Shown: positions 33,832-43,739, counted from the stretch's first letter. The stretch: DNA of 44,616 bases from Syntrophomonadaceae bacterium (GCA_012799365.1 JAAZLJ010000147.1:1-44616); one strand, 5' to 3'. Translations and numbers: made by a program. Notes: a model not told the origin generated them from the letters alone.

Positions 33832-34602
33832 TCAAATATGTTTTCGCATTTGCTTTAAGGCTGCTTTCTCCAGCCGTGAAACCTGAGCCTGAGATATGCC
33901 GATCTCATCGGCTACTTCCATCTGGGTTCTGCCTTCGAAAAATCTCAGGGTCAGTATTAGTTTTTCCCGATCAGAAAGCTTCTTAAGCGCTGTTTTGATG
34001 GAGATACCCTCTAACCACTGCTCATCACTGGTCTTATCGTCACTTATTTGATCCATAACCAAAATCGGGTCACCGCCATCGTTGTATATGGGTTCAAACA
34101 GGGAGATCGGGTCCTGAATGGCATCCAGAGCAAAAACTACATCCTCCTGCTTTAAATTGAGCCGCTCGGAAATTTCCTTCAGGGTCGGTTCCTGCGATTT
34201 CTCACCTAATAATTTTTCTCTGACCTGCAGGGCCTTGTAAGCAATGTCCCGCAGAGACCTGGATACCCGGACCGGGTTGTTATCCCGAAGGTAACGTCTG
34301 ATCTCTCCTATAATCATAGGGACCGCATAAGTCGAAAATCGAACGTTCTGCCCCAGATCAAAGTTGTCGATGGCCTTTATAAGCCCGATACACCCAACTT
34401 GAAACAGGTCGTCAACATGTTCCCCCCGGTTGCTGAACCTCTGAATAACGCTCAACACCAGGCGGAGATTACCCTGAATTAGCTCTTCCCTGGCCTGCCG
34501 GTCGTTTTGCTGCAGGCGCACAAACAGCTTTTTCATCTCTTCATTCTTGAGTACGGGGAGGTTAGAAGTATTGACTCCGCAAATTTCGACCTTATTCATC
34601 AT
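33832..34602 (-). CDS. sigG: Sporulation sigma factor G
   Basis: Sigma-G directs late forespore transcription. The protein begins MMNKVEICGVNTSNLPVLKNE, the conserved start, and has region 2 (DLFQVGCIGLIKAIDNFDL), the DNA-binding part of region 2 (RFSTYAVPMIIGEIRRYLRD) and the region 4 helix-turn-helix (MEVADEIGISQAQVSRLEK). About 256 residues. ATG at 34602 is preferred to a longer frame starting at 34704, which runs through terminator-flanking DNA. A weak GAATA ... AAATAAT match 70 bases upstream may be a forespore promoter. Confidence 0.96.
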   Translation of the reverse strand: MMNKVEICGVNTSNLPVLKNEEMKKLFVRLQQNDRQAREELIQGNLRLVLSVIQRFSNRGEHVDDLFQVGCIGLIKAIDNFDLGQNVRFSTYAVPMIIGEIRRYLRDNNPVRVSRSLRDIAYKALQVREKLLGEKSQEPTLKEISERLNLKQEDVVFALDAIQDPISLFEPIYNDGGDPILVMDQISDDKTSDEQWLEGISIKTALKKLSDREKLILTLRFFEGRTQMEVADEIGISQAQVSRLEKAALKQMRKHI

Positions 34603-34689
34603 TAAGACGCCCCTTCCCCTGACTTTATTTTTCTTAACATTAGAATTATTTACTTTTCGCTGTGTAAATATTCTGGCTCCATTAAAAGT

Positions 34690-34726
34690 AAAAAAGACGG
34701 GCAAATTTTTTGCCCGTCTTTTTTTT
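34690..34726. terminator. Bidirectional terminator between sigE and sigG
   Basis: AAAAGACGGGCAAA and TTTGCCCGTCTTTT form a long perfect stem with T-runs on both strands. It ends transcripts from sigE before sigG, so sigG needs its own promoter. Confidence 0.92.
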
Positions 34727-34794
34727 ATTATCTTTATTCAATTTCATTACGATCGTACCGAGATCACCGAAGAATGAGAACAGATATTAATTCG

Positions 34795-34950
34795 GAGAGT
34801 ATTTAACCCGCTCGCTCCCCCTTCAGAATTATTTTATGTTTTTATTATCTGGGTCCTTCTGCGTTCTCTGCGTCTAATTCTTCAACTAAGCGTATTCATA
34901 AGTTTTCTGTGTATTCTGCGTCCATCCGCGTATATCTGCGGTTTCAATTT
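34795..34950. repeat. Dispersed repeat element downstream of sigE
   Basis: GAGAGTATTTAACCCGCTCGCTCCC (about 34795-34820) is the centre palindrome half. TCTGCGTTCTCTGCGTC (34857-34873), AAGCGTATTCATAAGTTTTC and the arm ATCCGCGTATATCTGCGGTTTCAA (34924-34948) are one full side. The element stops eight bases from the sigE stop codon. It is a half copy of the 11040-11238 element. Confidence 0.8.
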
Positions 34951-34957
34951 ACCCGCC

Positions 34958-35686
34958 TTACTCGATTTTGCGTATTTCGCGCCGCAGGCGGCGAAGAATG
35001 CGTTTTTCCAGGCGGGAAATGTAAGACTGTGAAATACCCAGAATATCTGCTACCTCCTTCTGGGTTTTTTCGCATCCGTCTTCCAGCCCAAAACGAAGTT
35101 GAATAATCCGCTTTTCCCGGGGGGTTAACCGCAGCATCGCCTGGCCCAACAGCGTCTTTTCCACTTCCTTTTCGATATTTTTATAAATCATGTCACTCTC
35201 GGTGCCCAGTATGTCCGACAACAGAAGTTCGTTTCCGTCCCAGTCTACATTTAAAGGTTCATCCAGAGATACCTCGGCCCGGGTTTTAAGATTGCGGCGC
35301 AGATACATCAAAATTTCGTTTTCAATGCAGCGCGAGGCATAAGTGGCCAGCTTGATATTCTTACGCGGCTGGAAAGTGTTCACCGCCTTGATAAGCCCGA
35401 TGGTACCGATTGACACCAGATCTTCGATGTTGATACCGGTGTTCTCGAATTTCTTGGCAATATAAACCACCAGGCGTAGATTATGTTCAATGAGAGTGCC
35501 CTTCACCCCCATATCCCCACTTTCCAGCCTGATGATGAGCTGGCTCTCCTCCTCGGCCGCAAGCGGGGGCGGCAGCACCTCGGTACTTCCTACGTAGAAC
35601 ACGCGGTTTAGAATTTTCTTCCCCCGCAAAAATTTAGCCAACCATAGCTTGAGCCCACTTCTTACTTTTCTAAACCATTGTATCAA
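34958..35686 (-). CDS. sigE: Sporulation sigma factor E precursor (pro-sigma-E)
   Basis: Sigma-E runs early mother-cell transcription. The 242-residue protein has the N-terminal pro-sequence (about residues 1-30, hydrophobic and basic) that holds it at the membrane until SpoIIGA cuts it; the [13 protein letters not shown] region matches the known cleavage zone. Region 2 has [19 protein letters not shown], and region 4 has [27 protein letters not shown]. The start is TTG with GGGGG upstream. It follows spoIIGA by 13 bases in one operon. Confidence 0.97.
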   Translation of the reverse strand: MIQWFRKVRSGLKLWLAKFLRGKKILNRVFYVGSTEVLPPPLAAEEESQLIIRLESGDMGVKGTLIEHNLRLVVYIAKKFENTGINIEDLVSIGTIGLIKAVNTFQPRKNIKLATYASRCIENEILMYLRRNLKTRAEVSLDEPLNVDWDGNELLLSDILGTESDMIYKNIEKEVEKTLLGQAMLRLTPREKRIIQLRFGLEDGCEKTQKEVADILGISQSYISRLEKRILRRLRREIRKIE

Positions 35687-35699
35687 GCCGGTAACCCCC

Positions 35700-36584
35700 T
35701 TACTCGTTCTCCAAAATGTCGTACGGAAGCAGCATCTGGAATTTACCCTCCGGACTCAGTCGCTCCTGGTAAACACCCACCACGACATTTTTATGGCATA
35801 CTGACTCGTACCCGGTATCGACCACTACTTCATCACACCTTATACCCAGCAAAAGGCCATGCCGCCTGCCGATAGATGTAAAGGGTATAATTCGTAGACG
35901 ATGCGACCAACTGGTGGTAGTCATAGCCTCCAAACCATCATCTACACTTTCTGCCGCATCCAGAACCTCCTGCACATCTTTCGGCATATGCTCCCGAAGC
36001 AAGGTGTATTCGGCCACCACCACCGGCCGTTGGGTAAGAGGATCCTGCAGCTGATTTCCGGTGTCCAGAAAACCCCGTCCCTGGCAGCAAACTCCATCAA
36101 AAGTCAGGCAAACTGGGAAGCTCATTATCCCCGGAGCCACTTTTTCCCCCAGCACCTTTTGTCCCCACTGGCCCAGACCCCAGGCAAAAACCAGTCCTCC
36201 CAGGAGCCAGGCATAGGAAAACTTGAACAGGTCAAAAGTGTTCTTAAATATATACGAAGAGGCCATTACTGCACCCGCTACCACAAAACTGACTCCATAG
36301 AAGTAAAGAAACCCCTTTTTGAATTCATTCCAGCCTGAGGGCCAGAAGGCCAGGATAACCAGCAGGCAAGAAAAGAGTATTTTGACCGGCAGTTCATACC
36401 ACGCCGCCAGATGGGGAAAAAGGTAACCCACGGCATATATGGCACCCAGCAGCGAAGCGGCCAGAATCCGACTGAATACAATCCTTAAACCTGCTAATTT
36501 ACCGGCCGCCCAAAGCACCATAAAATCCATAACCAGGTTAATAAGAAAGGTGATATCCGCATATACATAACTACTACTAACCAT
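35700..36584 (-). CDS. spoIIGA: Sigma-E processing peptidase SpoIIGA
   Basis: SpoIIGA is the membrane aspartic protease that cleaves pro-sigma-E in response to SpoIIR. The N-terminal half has five hydrophobic segments (to about residue 150). The C-terminal cytoplasmic half carries the catalytic Asp174 in [11 protein letters not shown]. The 294-residue length is usual. The ATG follows GGGAGTGG. The candidate promoter with Spo0A site about 100 bases upstream fits its known control. Confidence 0.96.
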   Translation of the reverse strand: MVSSSYVYADITFLINLVMDFMVLWAAGKLAGLRIVFSRILAASLLGAIYAVGYLFPHLAAWYELPVKILFSCLLVILAFWPSGWNEFKKGFLYFYGVSFVVAGAVMASSYIFKNTFDLFKFSYAWLLGGLVFAWGLGQWGQKVLGEKVAPGIMSFPVCLTFDGVCCQGRGFLDTGNQLQDPLTQRPVVVAEYTLLREHMPKDVQEVLDAAESVDDGLEAMTTTSWSHRLRIIPFTSIGRRHGLLLGIRCDEVVVDTGYESVCHKNVVVGVYQERLSPEGKFQMLLPYDILENE

Positions 36585-36689
36585 CCGGAACCACTCCCGG
36601 TTCTGGGCTAAATGCCCATCCGTAAATGTCGCACCATTAAATAGTTATGAAATCACTGCCCAATAAAGACCGGGTACAGTTTCAGGGAA

Positions 36690-36722
36690 ATTATACCATA
36701 TGCGTCTCTATTAACTTGTCAC
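36690..36722 (-). promoter_or_regulatory. Candidate Spo0A-dependent spoIIG promoter
   Basis: TATAAT (36695-36690) is preceded by GTGACA (36722-36717) at 21 bases, longer than the normal 17. The plus-strand TTGTCA at 36716-36721 resembles the Spo0A box (TTTGTCRAA) and covers that -35. The spoIIG promoter of Bacillus has the same oddly long spacing with 0A boxes over the -35. Confidence 0.45.
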
Positions 36723-36754
36723 TATATGACGTCAATGGCGGGAATAATAACCAC

Positions 36755-36792
36755 AAAAAAACTGTTATTATCCGCTTGATAACAACAGTTTT
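36755..36792 (-). terminator. Intrinsic terminator after ftsZ
   Basis: CTGTTGTTATC and GATAATAACAG pair on the minus strand (one mismatch) around AAGCG, followed by TTTTTTTG. It separates the division cluster from spoIIGA. Confidence 0.9.
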
Positions 36793-36834
36793 ATGTTAAC
36801 CGGTTATTAAATTGTGATTGCTGGTTAATCTGAG

Positions 36835-37899
36835 CTACTGCTGGCCCTTCCAGCGCAGAAAAGTAGGTATATCCAGATCGTGGTTGCCCAAAGAAGACTT
36901 GGGCTCATCTACCCCCGCCGCACTGAGCCGGGAGGAAAACTTGTCATCCTCAAAGCCAGTGGCAATAACTGTCACTCTTACCTCATCCTCCAGGGTGTCG
37001 TCCACCACCGCCCCGAAGATTATGTTGGCTTCTGGGTCTGCCGCCTGAGCAATGATCTCCGCGGCTTCATTGACCTCAAACAGAGTAAGGTTAGCATCCC
37101 CCGTAATATTGAACAGAACCCCTCTGGCTCCCTCGATGGAGGCCTCTAACAACGGACTGGATATGGCCGAACGAGCGGCTTCTGCCGAACGATTCTCACC
37201 CGAGGATACACCGATACCCATCAAGGCTGACCCCGTTTCCATCATTATGGTCTTTACATCGGCAAAATCACAGTTGATCAGGCCGGGAACTGCGATCAGA
37301 TCTGAGATGCCCTGTACACCCTGGCGCAGGATATCATCAGCGATGCGAAAGGCTTCATTGATAGAGGTATGCTTGTCGATAACCTGCAGCAATCGATCAT
37401 TGGGTATGGTTATAAGGCTATCCACCTTGTTTTTCAGTTCCATAATCCCTTTTTCTGCCTGGCCGCCACGCCTGCGTCCCTCGAACTGAAACGGCTTGGT
37501 AACCACTCCCACCGTCAGGGCACCCGACTCTTTGGCAATCTGGGCAATAATAGGAGCCCCTCCGGTCCCGGTACCCCCTCCCATACCGGCAGTAACAAAA
37601 ACCATATCCGCCCCCTGCAGACACTTCTTGATCTCGTCAACACTTTCCTCCGCCGCTTTTTTACCTATGTCAGGATTGGCTCCTGCCCCCAGACCTTTGG
37701 TAAGTTTCTCTCCAATTTGGATTTTTTTCTCAGCTCGAGATAGGTACAAGGCCTGGGCATCAGTATTAACTGCAATGAATTCTACTCCTTTTAGCCCAGC
37801 TTCGATCATCCGATTAATAGCGTTATTGCCTCCCCCGCCTACCCCAATAACCTTAATATCGGCAAATTGTTGCATTTCCATGTCAAATTCTAATACCAC
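36835..37899 (-). CDS. ftsZ: Cell division protein FtsZ
   Basis: FtsZ is the tubulin-like GTPase that builds the division ring. In the 354-residue protein, [17 protein letters not shown] starts the Rossmann part, GTP signature [12 protein letters not shown] is near residues 105-116, the T7 loop is NCDFADV, and the C-terminal tail [13 protein letters not shown] is the site bound by FtsA/SepF. It is full length for Clostridia, with a short linker. The GTG start lies eight bases after AGGAGG. It follows ftsA by 12 bases. Confidence 0.98.
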   Translation of the reverse strand: MVLEFDMEMQQFADIKVIGVGGGGNNAINRMIEAGLKGVEFIAVNTDAQALYLSRAEKKIQIGEKLTKGLGAGANPDIGKKAAEESVDEIKKCLQGADMVFVTAGMGGGTGTGGAPIIAQIAKESGALTVGVVTKPFQFEGRRRGGQAEKGIMELKNKVDSLITIPNDRLLQVIDKHTSINEAFRIADDILRQGVQGISDLIAVPGLINCDFADVKTIMMETGSALMGIGVSSGENRSAEAARSAISSPLLEASIEGARGVLFNITGDANLTLFEVNEAAEIIAQAADPEANIIFGAVVDDTLEDEVRVTVIATGFEDDKFSSRLSAAGVDEPKSSLGNHDLDIPTFLRWKGQQ

Positions 37900-37911
37900 G
37901 AATGAAACCTC

Positions 37912-39147
37912 CTATCTAAATAGATCTTTGAACCAGAGGATTATCCTGCCCAGCCAACTGTCCATCAGCTCCTGTTCCAGTGATACATCAGAGGTCGCTG
38001 TCTTCGAATCATATAACAAGGCCCCTATCACCGCAGCATACTGGGCCTTCTTAAAGTCATCGGTAACCACTGAAACATTTTCCGGCACACCGCTTCTAGC
38101 TGGAATATGTAAATATTCTTCAACCAATCGGGTAATTCCTCCCAGATTAGATGTTCCGCCTGTTAAAACCATGCCCCCGGGGGGAATACCGATCATCCCG
38201 GCTCTAAACAATTCACTCTGTACCAACTCCAATATTTCTTGCACTCGAGGCTGAATTATAGAAGCAATAACATGCAGCGATACCGACCGAACTTCCTGGC
38301 CATGCATGCTGGTAACCTCAATCTCCTTACTTTCTTCCGATTCTATATTAACACATCCATGCTGTTCTTTGATCCGATTGGCTCCCTCCACTGTGGTTCG
38401 TAATCCTACCGCCAGATCACGGGTGATATGCTCCCCCCCTACGGGCAGGGTCGAGTTGAAGGCCAGTGTACCACGTTCATAGATGGATATATCAGTGGTA
38501 CCCCCGCCAATATCAACCAGAACCACTCCCATCTCCTTCTCCGCTGGCGTTAAGACTGATTCACCAGTCAGCAGGGCATTGGGGTTTAAATCCTTTATCT
38601 GTAAACCCGTACGCACTACGCTTTTTATAAGGTTTTGCACCGCCGTATGGGAAGCGGTGATGAGAGTCGTTTCTACTTCCAGCCGACTGCCGGCCATGCC
38701 CACCGCATCTGCCACCCCATCATACCCATCCACGATGAACTGGCGCGGCAGCATTTGAATAATAGAACGGTCAGCAGGTATGGGAACCATTTTGGCCGCA
38801 TGCATTACCCGCTCTACATCTTCAGACCGGATCTCCTCACCCGGATTCCCCACGGCTACTACCGCCCGGTTGGACAAAGAGCTTATCCCAGCACCAGAAA
38901 ACCCGATACGGGCGCTGGCAATATTTATACCGCACAGTCTCTCCAGTTCGTTCAAGCAGTCATCGATAGCATGAGCCGTATCTTCCAGATCAATAACATT
39001 TCCCCGGCGCAGCCCGGTGGAAGGCACATTACATATCCCCAGCACGTTGACTGCTCCATCGAAGGTGATTTCACCGGCAGCAGATGCTACTTTATTGGAT
39101 CCTATATCCAGACCCACAACAACATTACGGTAAGTTTTTCTAGCCAT
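37912..39147 (-). CDS. ftsA: Cell division protein FtsA
   Basis: FtsA is the actin-like membrane anchor of FtsZ. It has the phosphate loop [11 protein letters not shown] near residue 10, the 1C subdomain, [12 protein letters not shown]-type phosphate 2 ([14 protein letters not shown]) and the adenosine motif [11 protein letters not shown], and it ends with the amphipathic membrane helix [15 protein letters not shown]. 411 residues with ATG at 39147, five bases from GGAGG; a TTG at 39159 would overlap that ribosome site and is not used. Confidence 0.97.
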   Translation of the reverse strand: MARKTYRNVVVGLDIGSNKVASAAGEITFDGAVNVLGICNVPSTGLRRGNVIDLEDTAHAIDDCLNELERLCGINIASARIGFSGAGISSLSNRAVVAVGNPGEEIRSEDVERVMHAAKMVPIPADRSIIQMLPRQFIVDGYDGVADAVGMAGSRLEVETTLITASHTAVQNLIKSVVRTGLQIKDLNPNALLTGESVLTPAEKEMGVVLVDIGGGTTDISIYERGTLAFNSTLPVGGEHITRDLAVGLRTTVEGANRIKEQHGCVNIESEESKEIEVTSMHGQEVRSVSLHVIASIIQPRVQEILELVQSELFRAGMIGIPPGGMVLTGGTSNLGGITRLVEEYLHIPARSGVPENVSVVTDDFKKAQYAAVIGALLYDSKTATSDVSLEQELMDSWLGRIILWFKDLFR

Positions 39148-39225
39148 GAAATCCTCCAAATAATTCTGACTAAGTCCTTACTACCACAAAAGAATTATAT
39201 TCCCTTTTTTTTGGAGAATTTATTA

Positions 39226-39561
39226 TCACCATTTTTTCAAAAGATATCGACGTATTATTGCCAGGTTCTGGAAAATCCTCACACCAAAAGCCACCACGGC
39301 TGCCAGATAAAGTTCCACCCCCAACCGGTCACCGAGATAAGCCAATCCAGCCGCCAGAAGAATGTTAACAAAAAATCCACTAACGAAAACAACGTTGTCG
39401 AAAACGTCTTCCATATAGGCTCTAATGCCACCAAAAACTGAGTCCAGTGCCGCCAAAATGGCAATAGACATATATTTAGAATATACCACCGGTAAAAAGA
39501 CCGGGATTTGAAAGCCTATAAACAGGCCCAATAACAAGCAGAAAATAACCAGCAGCCACAT
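39226..39561 (-). CDS. sbp: Small basic protein Sbp (DUF1290)
   Basis: A 111-residue protein with three hydrophobic segments (about residues 1-25, 30-50, 58-95) and a basic end RRYLLKKW. The motif LDSVFGGIRAYMEDVFD marks the DUF1290 family, found next to ftsA in Gram-positive bacteria and of unknown role. The ATG follows GCGGAATAAAAG. It lies in the normal place between the DUF881 gene and ftsA. Confidence 0.93.
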   Translation of the reverse strand: MWLLVIFCLLLGLFIGFQIPVFLPVVYSKYMSIAILAALDSVFGGIRAYMEDVFDNVVFVSGFFVNILLAAGLAYLGDRLGVELYLAAVVAFGVRIFQNLAIIRRYLLKKW

Positions 39562-39564
39562 CTT

Positions 39565-40281
39565 TTATTCCGCCTTTTCGTTAGAATTTACCGGTTCAGC
39601 AAACTGAAATTTGAGCGCCCCTTTGTAGGCTGGAAGCTCCATCATCTCTACCTTTTTGAGCTGGCTTTTTACTCCCCAATAATCCAAAATCTCGAGATGA
39701 CCCCCTCTCATCCGTAGCGAAGCTTCCAGGGTTTCAGGATTGCCTATGGCCTTGATCACAAACGGAGGAGCTATACGATTGGTATTTACAAGTACAGTGG
39801 GGCCAGCACAGCGGATCTCGGAAGTAGCGATAAGACGCTGTTCATTTACCGCAATGGCCTCGGCTCCACCAGCGCGAAGTTCATTAACCACTTTCAAAAT
39901 ATCTTCATCATGTACTGTATATAAGTTCGGGTTTTCGCCGGGCTGCAAAGGCTGGGTACTGTCGGTTAGAGTTACGATTAAACCCGGCCCCTTGACCGGT
40001 TCCAGTCCTGATAACATATTGACCCTTTTGAGCTCCTGCCCCAGAGCCTCCATCGCCTGGCTGTAATCTCCAGCTTGCGCCAACTTCTGCCGTAACGATA
40101 CCACCTCATCTGCCAGCTCTTCATTCTTCTGAGTAACCGTATCCAGCTGTTCTACCATATCCTGAACCCTTTCCATGGAAAGGGTCTTGGGATTGGCAGC
40201 GGTGGTCTTAAACTGCACTGCCAGCATAAACCCTAATACTACGCAAATAAGCGCAATCGACATAATAGACTCTTTCTTCAA
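39565..40281 (-). CDS. DUF881 protein (YlxW/YlxX type)
   Basis: A 238-residue protein with one N-terminal membrane segment (about residues 7-24), a coiled coil (about 40-85) and a DUF881 domain (GPGLIVTLTDST..., NELRAGGAEAIAVNEQRL). Such genes flank sbp before ftsA in Bacilli and Clostridia. A link with division is inferred from position alone. The TTG start follows GAGGTG. It ends three bases before sbp. Confidence 0.92.
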   Translation of the reverse strand: MKKESIMSIALICVVLGFMLAVQFKTTAANPKTLSMERVQDMVEQLDTVTQKNEELADEVVSLRQKLAQAGDYSQAMEALGQELKRVNMLSGLEPVKGPGLIVTLTDSTQPLQPGENPNLYTVHDEDILKVVNELRAGGAEAIAVNEQRLIATSEIRCAGPTVLVNTNRIAPPFVIKAIGNPETLEASLRMRGGHLEILDYWGVKSQLKKVEMMELPAYKGALKFQFAEPVNSNEKAE

Positions 40282-40288
40282 GACACCA

Positions 40289-41029
40289 TCACCTCGCGAC
40301 CCTGTACTTTACCACCGGCTGTCCTTTGAACCTCAAGTCAACATACTCCAATGCCCGTCCCACCTCCAGATGTTCTTCCATATGCATAACCTCATTTACC
40401 CAGCGTATCTTATCCTGCAGCATGTCCTGGTTACCAAAACGAATTTCGGTCCCTTTAAGAGTATAGATATAAACCTGTCCATTACTTGCACAATGAAACG
40501 CGGAAATGTGATTAATAGTATCTGGAGACAGCTGGGCCAGTATATTCTTAACGGCTGCAGCCGCCTGGGGAGCTACTTTGGTCCCGGGAGCAGTCGAAGC
40601 AGGTACATTCTCCAAGGTTATTACCGGTCCCGACCAGTTCTCTATGGATGAAGCCCGGTCCAGACAGACCCCACAATCATCTATTACCAGGAAATCGGAA
40701 TCAACAGGGACTATACCCCAGGGTTCACGTTCCACCACTTTGATGGTCACCCTGCCCGGTAACTGCCGGCTGATGCTGGCCCGCTTAATCAGAGGATGAA
40801 CCTCTACTGCCCTGGCAGCCTGCTTGCAGTCTACTTCAAACATATTTGCGCCGGTTACTATTCCTGACAACGCTTTGATCTCTCCGGCCATGACCACCTG
40901 GTTACCGGTGATACTAACTGCTTGTATATCAAAAAATGGACTATGTATTAAAAAGTATAATACTAACAGTACTACCAATAAAAATACAGATATCCGCATC
41001 ATACTGCGTAGAGATGATTTCCTCCCCAA
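40289..41029 (-). CDS. ftsQ: Cell division protein FtsQ/DivIB
   Basis: DivIB/FtsQ is a bitopic division protein that acts with FtsL/DivIC. Of 246 residues, a short basic cytoplasmic end leads to one membrane segment (about residues 12-32), a POTRA domain follows (about 34-103, FDIQAVSITGNQVVMAGEIKALSGI), then the beta domain with VEREPWGIVPVDSDFLVIDD. The TTG start follows GAGGTG. An extended -10 box and a hairpin lie in the gap to murA. Confidence 0.93.
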   Translation of the reverse strand: MGRKSSLRSMMRISVFLLVVLLVLYFLIHSPFFDIQAVSITGNQVVMAGEIKALSGIVTGANMFEVDCKQAARAVEVHPLIKRASISRQLPGRVTIKVVEREPWGIVPVDSDFLVIDDCGVCLDRASSIENWSGPVITLENVPASTAPGTKVAPQAAAAVKNILAQLSPDTINHISAFHCASNGQVYIYTLKGTEIRFGNQDMLQDKIRWVNEVMHMEEHLEVGRALEYVDLRFKGQPVVKYRVAR

Positions 41030-41047
41030 ACTTCACACCTCATAAAA

Positions 41048-41056
41048 ATTATAACA
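41048..41056 (-). promoter_or_regulatory. Extended -10 promoter candidate for ftsQ
   Basis: TGTTATAAT on the minus strand, 20 bases before the ftsQ start, has a perfect -10 with the TGn extension but no -35 at normal distance. If used, the leader would be very short. Confidence 0.3.
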
Positions 41057-41069
41057 AAAATTGAGACAA

Positions 41070-41095
41070 GGGTGGACTTGTTTGTCAGTCCACCC
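41070..41095 (-). other. Hairpin over the murA stop codon
   Basis: GGGTGGACT and AGTCCACCC form a perfect nine-base-pair stem that includes the last codons and stop of murA. The next T-run starts ten bases later, so it is a poor intrinsic terminator. It may protect or process the murA message. Confidence 0.55.
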
Positions 41096-42335
41096 TAAAT
41101 ATCTCGGCCCCCAGCTGTTTCAGTTTGTTTTCAATGTCTTCGTAACCACGATAGATATGATGAGCATTGCCGATAAAGGTCTCCCCCTCGGCCCTCAGTG
41201 CGGCTAAAACCAGAGCGGCCCCGGCTCGCAGATCAGTGGCTTCTACTACAGCTCCCGTTAAGTGAGGTTTTCCTTTGATGATGGCCGCCCGCCCCTCTAT
41301 AGCTATATCCGCTCCCATCCTTCTTAACTCATCAACATGCATGAAACGATTTTCGAACACGGTCTCCACTATCATGCTGGTACCTTGTGCCAGCGATAAC
41401 AAAGCCATCATCTGGGGCTGCATATCGGTGGGGAACCCTGGAAAAGGCAGTGTCTTCAAATCAACCGGGCGTAACGGCCTTTTTCCCAGAACTCGCAACC
41501 CACCATTGCATTTCATTATTTCCACCCCGGTTTCCTTTAGTTTAGCAATGATAGGCTCCAGGTGCTCGCTGACCACGTTTTCCAGGACTATGTCACCCCT
41601 GGTAATACCAGCCGCTACCATGAAAGTACCTGCCTCGATGCGGTCTGGTATAACATCGTAAGTCACACCACCCAGTTCACCTACTCCCTCGATTCTGATA
41701 GTCCCCAACCCGGTCCCCCGGATACGAGCCCCCATGCGGTTAAGAAAGTTCTGTAAATCCACAATTTCCGGTTCCCGGGCTGCGTTGCGTATCACGGTAA
41801 CTCCTTTAGCCCGAGCTGCAGCCATCATGATGTTCTCGGTAGCCCCTACACTGGGAAAATCGAGTAATATTTCGCACCCGTTGAGACCCTGGCTTTTAGC
41901 TTCCATGTACCCATGAGCCTCATATACTTCACATCCGAGCTTATGAAATCCTTTAATATGCAGATCCATAGGACGGCTTCCTATAGCACAACCTCCGGGA
42001 TAAGCCACCCGGGCACAGCCAAACCTGCCAATGAGAGCCCCCATTACCAGATTGGATGCCCTCATTTTACGAGTTAGATCATCAGATAATTCCCATGAAT
42101 CTACTGAACTCCCATCTATGACCAGGGTATCACCATATCGTTCCACCCCGGCCCCCAGTTCCCTCAAGACCCCTTCCATTACCCGGATATCCTCAATATC
42201 AGGTACCCGGTTCAAAACGCATGGTTTAGAACTTAACAGGCAGGCTGCCATTATCGGCAGGGTAGAATTCTTGGAACCGCTTACCTCTACGGTACCTTCC
42301 AGCCGGTTCCCTCCCCTTACCATAATCCTGGACAA
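41085..42335 (-). CDS. murA: UDP-N-acetylglucosamine 1-carboxyvinyltransferase
   Basis: MurA starts peptidoglycan synthesis by adding enolpyruvate to UDP-GlcNAc. The 416-residue protein begins (M)SRIMVRGGNRLEGTVEVSGSKN, matching other MurA starts. Catalytic Cys116 is in GGCAIGSRPMD, and FPTDMQPQMMALL is conserved. I choose TTG at 42335, six bases after GGAGGTGG; a TTG at 42353 would sit inside that site and ATG at 42323 is 18 bases away. Cys116 predicts fosfomycin sensitivity by the known mechanism. The stop lies within a hairpin. Confidence 0.95.
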   Translation of the reverse strand: MSRIMVRGGNRLEGTVEVSGSKNSTLPIMAACLLSSKPCVLNRVPDIEDIRVMEGVLRELGAGVERYGDTLVIDGSSVDSWELSDDLTRKMRASNLVMGALIGRFGCARVAYPGGCAIGSRPMDLHIKGFHKLGCEVYEAHGYMEAKSQGLNGCEILLDFPSVGATENIMMAAARAKGVTVIRNAAREPEIVDLQNFLNRMGARIRGTGLGTIRIEGVGELGGVTYDVIPDRIEAGTFMVAAGITRGDIVLENVVSEHLEPIIAKLKETGVEIMKCNGGLRVLGKRPLRPVDLKTLPFPGFPTDMQPQMMALLSLAQGTSMIVETVFENRFMHVDELRRMGADIAIEGRAAIIKGKPHLTGAVVEATDLRAGAALVLAALRAEGETFIGNAHHIYRGYEDIENKLKQLGAEIFRVD

Positions 42336-42356
42336 ATATCTCCACCTCCGCAAAGC

Positions 42357-43739
42357 TTATGCCTGCGGGAACTTTTGGAACAATTCTTCAACTATTCTAG
42401 TGCCAGTCTGCCATATATCTCCCGCTCCCATAGTAATTATCAAGTCATTTGATTGTACCACTCGCATCAAATAGTCCACCACATCATCCTTGTTGGGAAT
42501 GTAGATGGCATTACAACCACCCAATTGAACCGAATTATAGATTAGCTCCCCGCTGACTCCAGGAATAGGTTTCTCCCCGGCGGCATAAATATCAGTAATG
42601 ATAACCACGTCCGAGTCTTGAAACACCTCTTGGAACTGAGAACCCAGCAGCTGGGTACGTGAATAGCGGTGGGGCTGAAAAATGACAATCAACCGATTGT
42701 TGTGAAACTGGCGAGCAGCATCAATGGTGGCCTCAATCTCCACCGGATGATGGGCGTAGTCATCAATAACCGTTATGCCATTCATTTTCCCCACCACTTC
42801 AAACCGTCTTCTGGCCCCGGAAAAGTTCCGCAGAGCCTGGCGTATAGAGTCGAATTCAACCCCCAATTCATAACCTACCGCTACCGCTGCCAGAGCATTG
42901 AGTACATTATGAACCCCGGGGAGCCTTAGCTGAATTTCACCCAGGAAAATGCCCCTTCGATAGACCTGGAAAACAGAGCCGATACCATTCGATCTAATAT
43001 CCTTGTAATAATAATCATCCTGTTCATCGGCTCCATAGTAAAGTATTCTACTGTCGGTATTCCTGAGCTGAGCCAGGCATTTATCACCTGAATACAGCAG
43101 AGAGAACCCATCCGGTCTGACCTGTGAAACAAACTGATGGAAAGCAGCCCGAATTTTTTCCACTGAACCATAATGATCCAGATGGTCATCCGAGACATTG
43201 GTAACTACCGCAACATATGGATACAACCCCAGGAAAGAAGCATCACTTTCATCAGCTTCTGCGATGAGATACCTTCCCTGCCCCAGTTTAGCGTTAAGAC
43301 GGCTCTCCTGTAATTCACCTCCGATAATGAAAGTGGGATCCAAATCCCCATGTTCCAGTATCGAAGAAATCATGGATGTAGTAGTGGTCTTGCCGTGAGC
43401 CCCGGCGATAGCAATGCCGTGACACTTATTCAACAGCCGGGCCAACATTTCCCCGCGCTTGATAATCGGGATACTCATCTGCCCGGCTGCCTGTACCTCT
43501 GGATTATCGGGAGGAATAGCTGAAGAAACTACCATCAGTTCTACGTCCGGGTGCAGGTTAGCGGCATTATGACCCTGGTACACGATAACTCCTTCATTTT
43601 GCAGGCGCCGAGTAATCTCGGTCACTGATAGATCCGAACCAGAGACTCTAATCCCCATTCGATTCAGAACTACAGCAATCCCACTCATGCCTATTCCGCC
43701 TATTCCCACCATGTGAATCCATTTCTCCGATACCACCAC
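42357..43739 (-). CDS. murC: UDP-N-acetylmuramate-L-alanine ligase
   Basis: MurC adds L-alanine to UDP-MurNAc. In the 460-residue three-domain Mur ligase, the N-terminal UDP site is HMVGIGGIGMSGIA, the ATP loop AGAHGKTTTT is at residues 112-121, and YAHHPVEI plus FQPHRYSR lie in the C-terminal parts. The GTG start has AAGGAG 11 bases upstream. It lies between murG and murA; murB, which often follows murC in such clusters, is not here. Confidence 0.96.
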   Translation of the reverse strand: MVVSEKWIHMVGIGGIGMSGIAVVLNRMGIRVSGSDLSVTEITRRLQNEGVIVYQGHNAANLHPDVELMVVSSAIPPDNPEVQAAGQMSIPIIKRGEMLARLLNKCHGIAIAGAHGKTTTTSMISSILEHGDLDPTFIIGGELQESRLNAKLGQGRYLIAEADESDASFLGLYPYVAVVTNVSDDHLDHYGSVEKIRAAFHQFVSQVRPDGFSLLYSGDKCLAQLRNTDSRILYYGADEQDDYYYKDIRSNGIGSVFQVYRRGIFLGEIQLRLPGVHNVLNALAAVAVGYELGVEFDSIRQALRNFSGARRRFEVVGKMNGITVIDDYAHHPVEIEATIDAARQFHNNRLIVIFQPHRYSRTQLLGSQFQEVFQDSDVVIITDIYAAGEKPIPGVSGELIYNSVQLGGCNAIYIPNKDDVVDYLMRVVQSNDLIITMGAGDIWQTGTRIVEELFQKFPQA

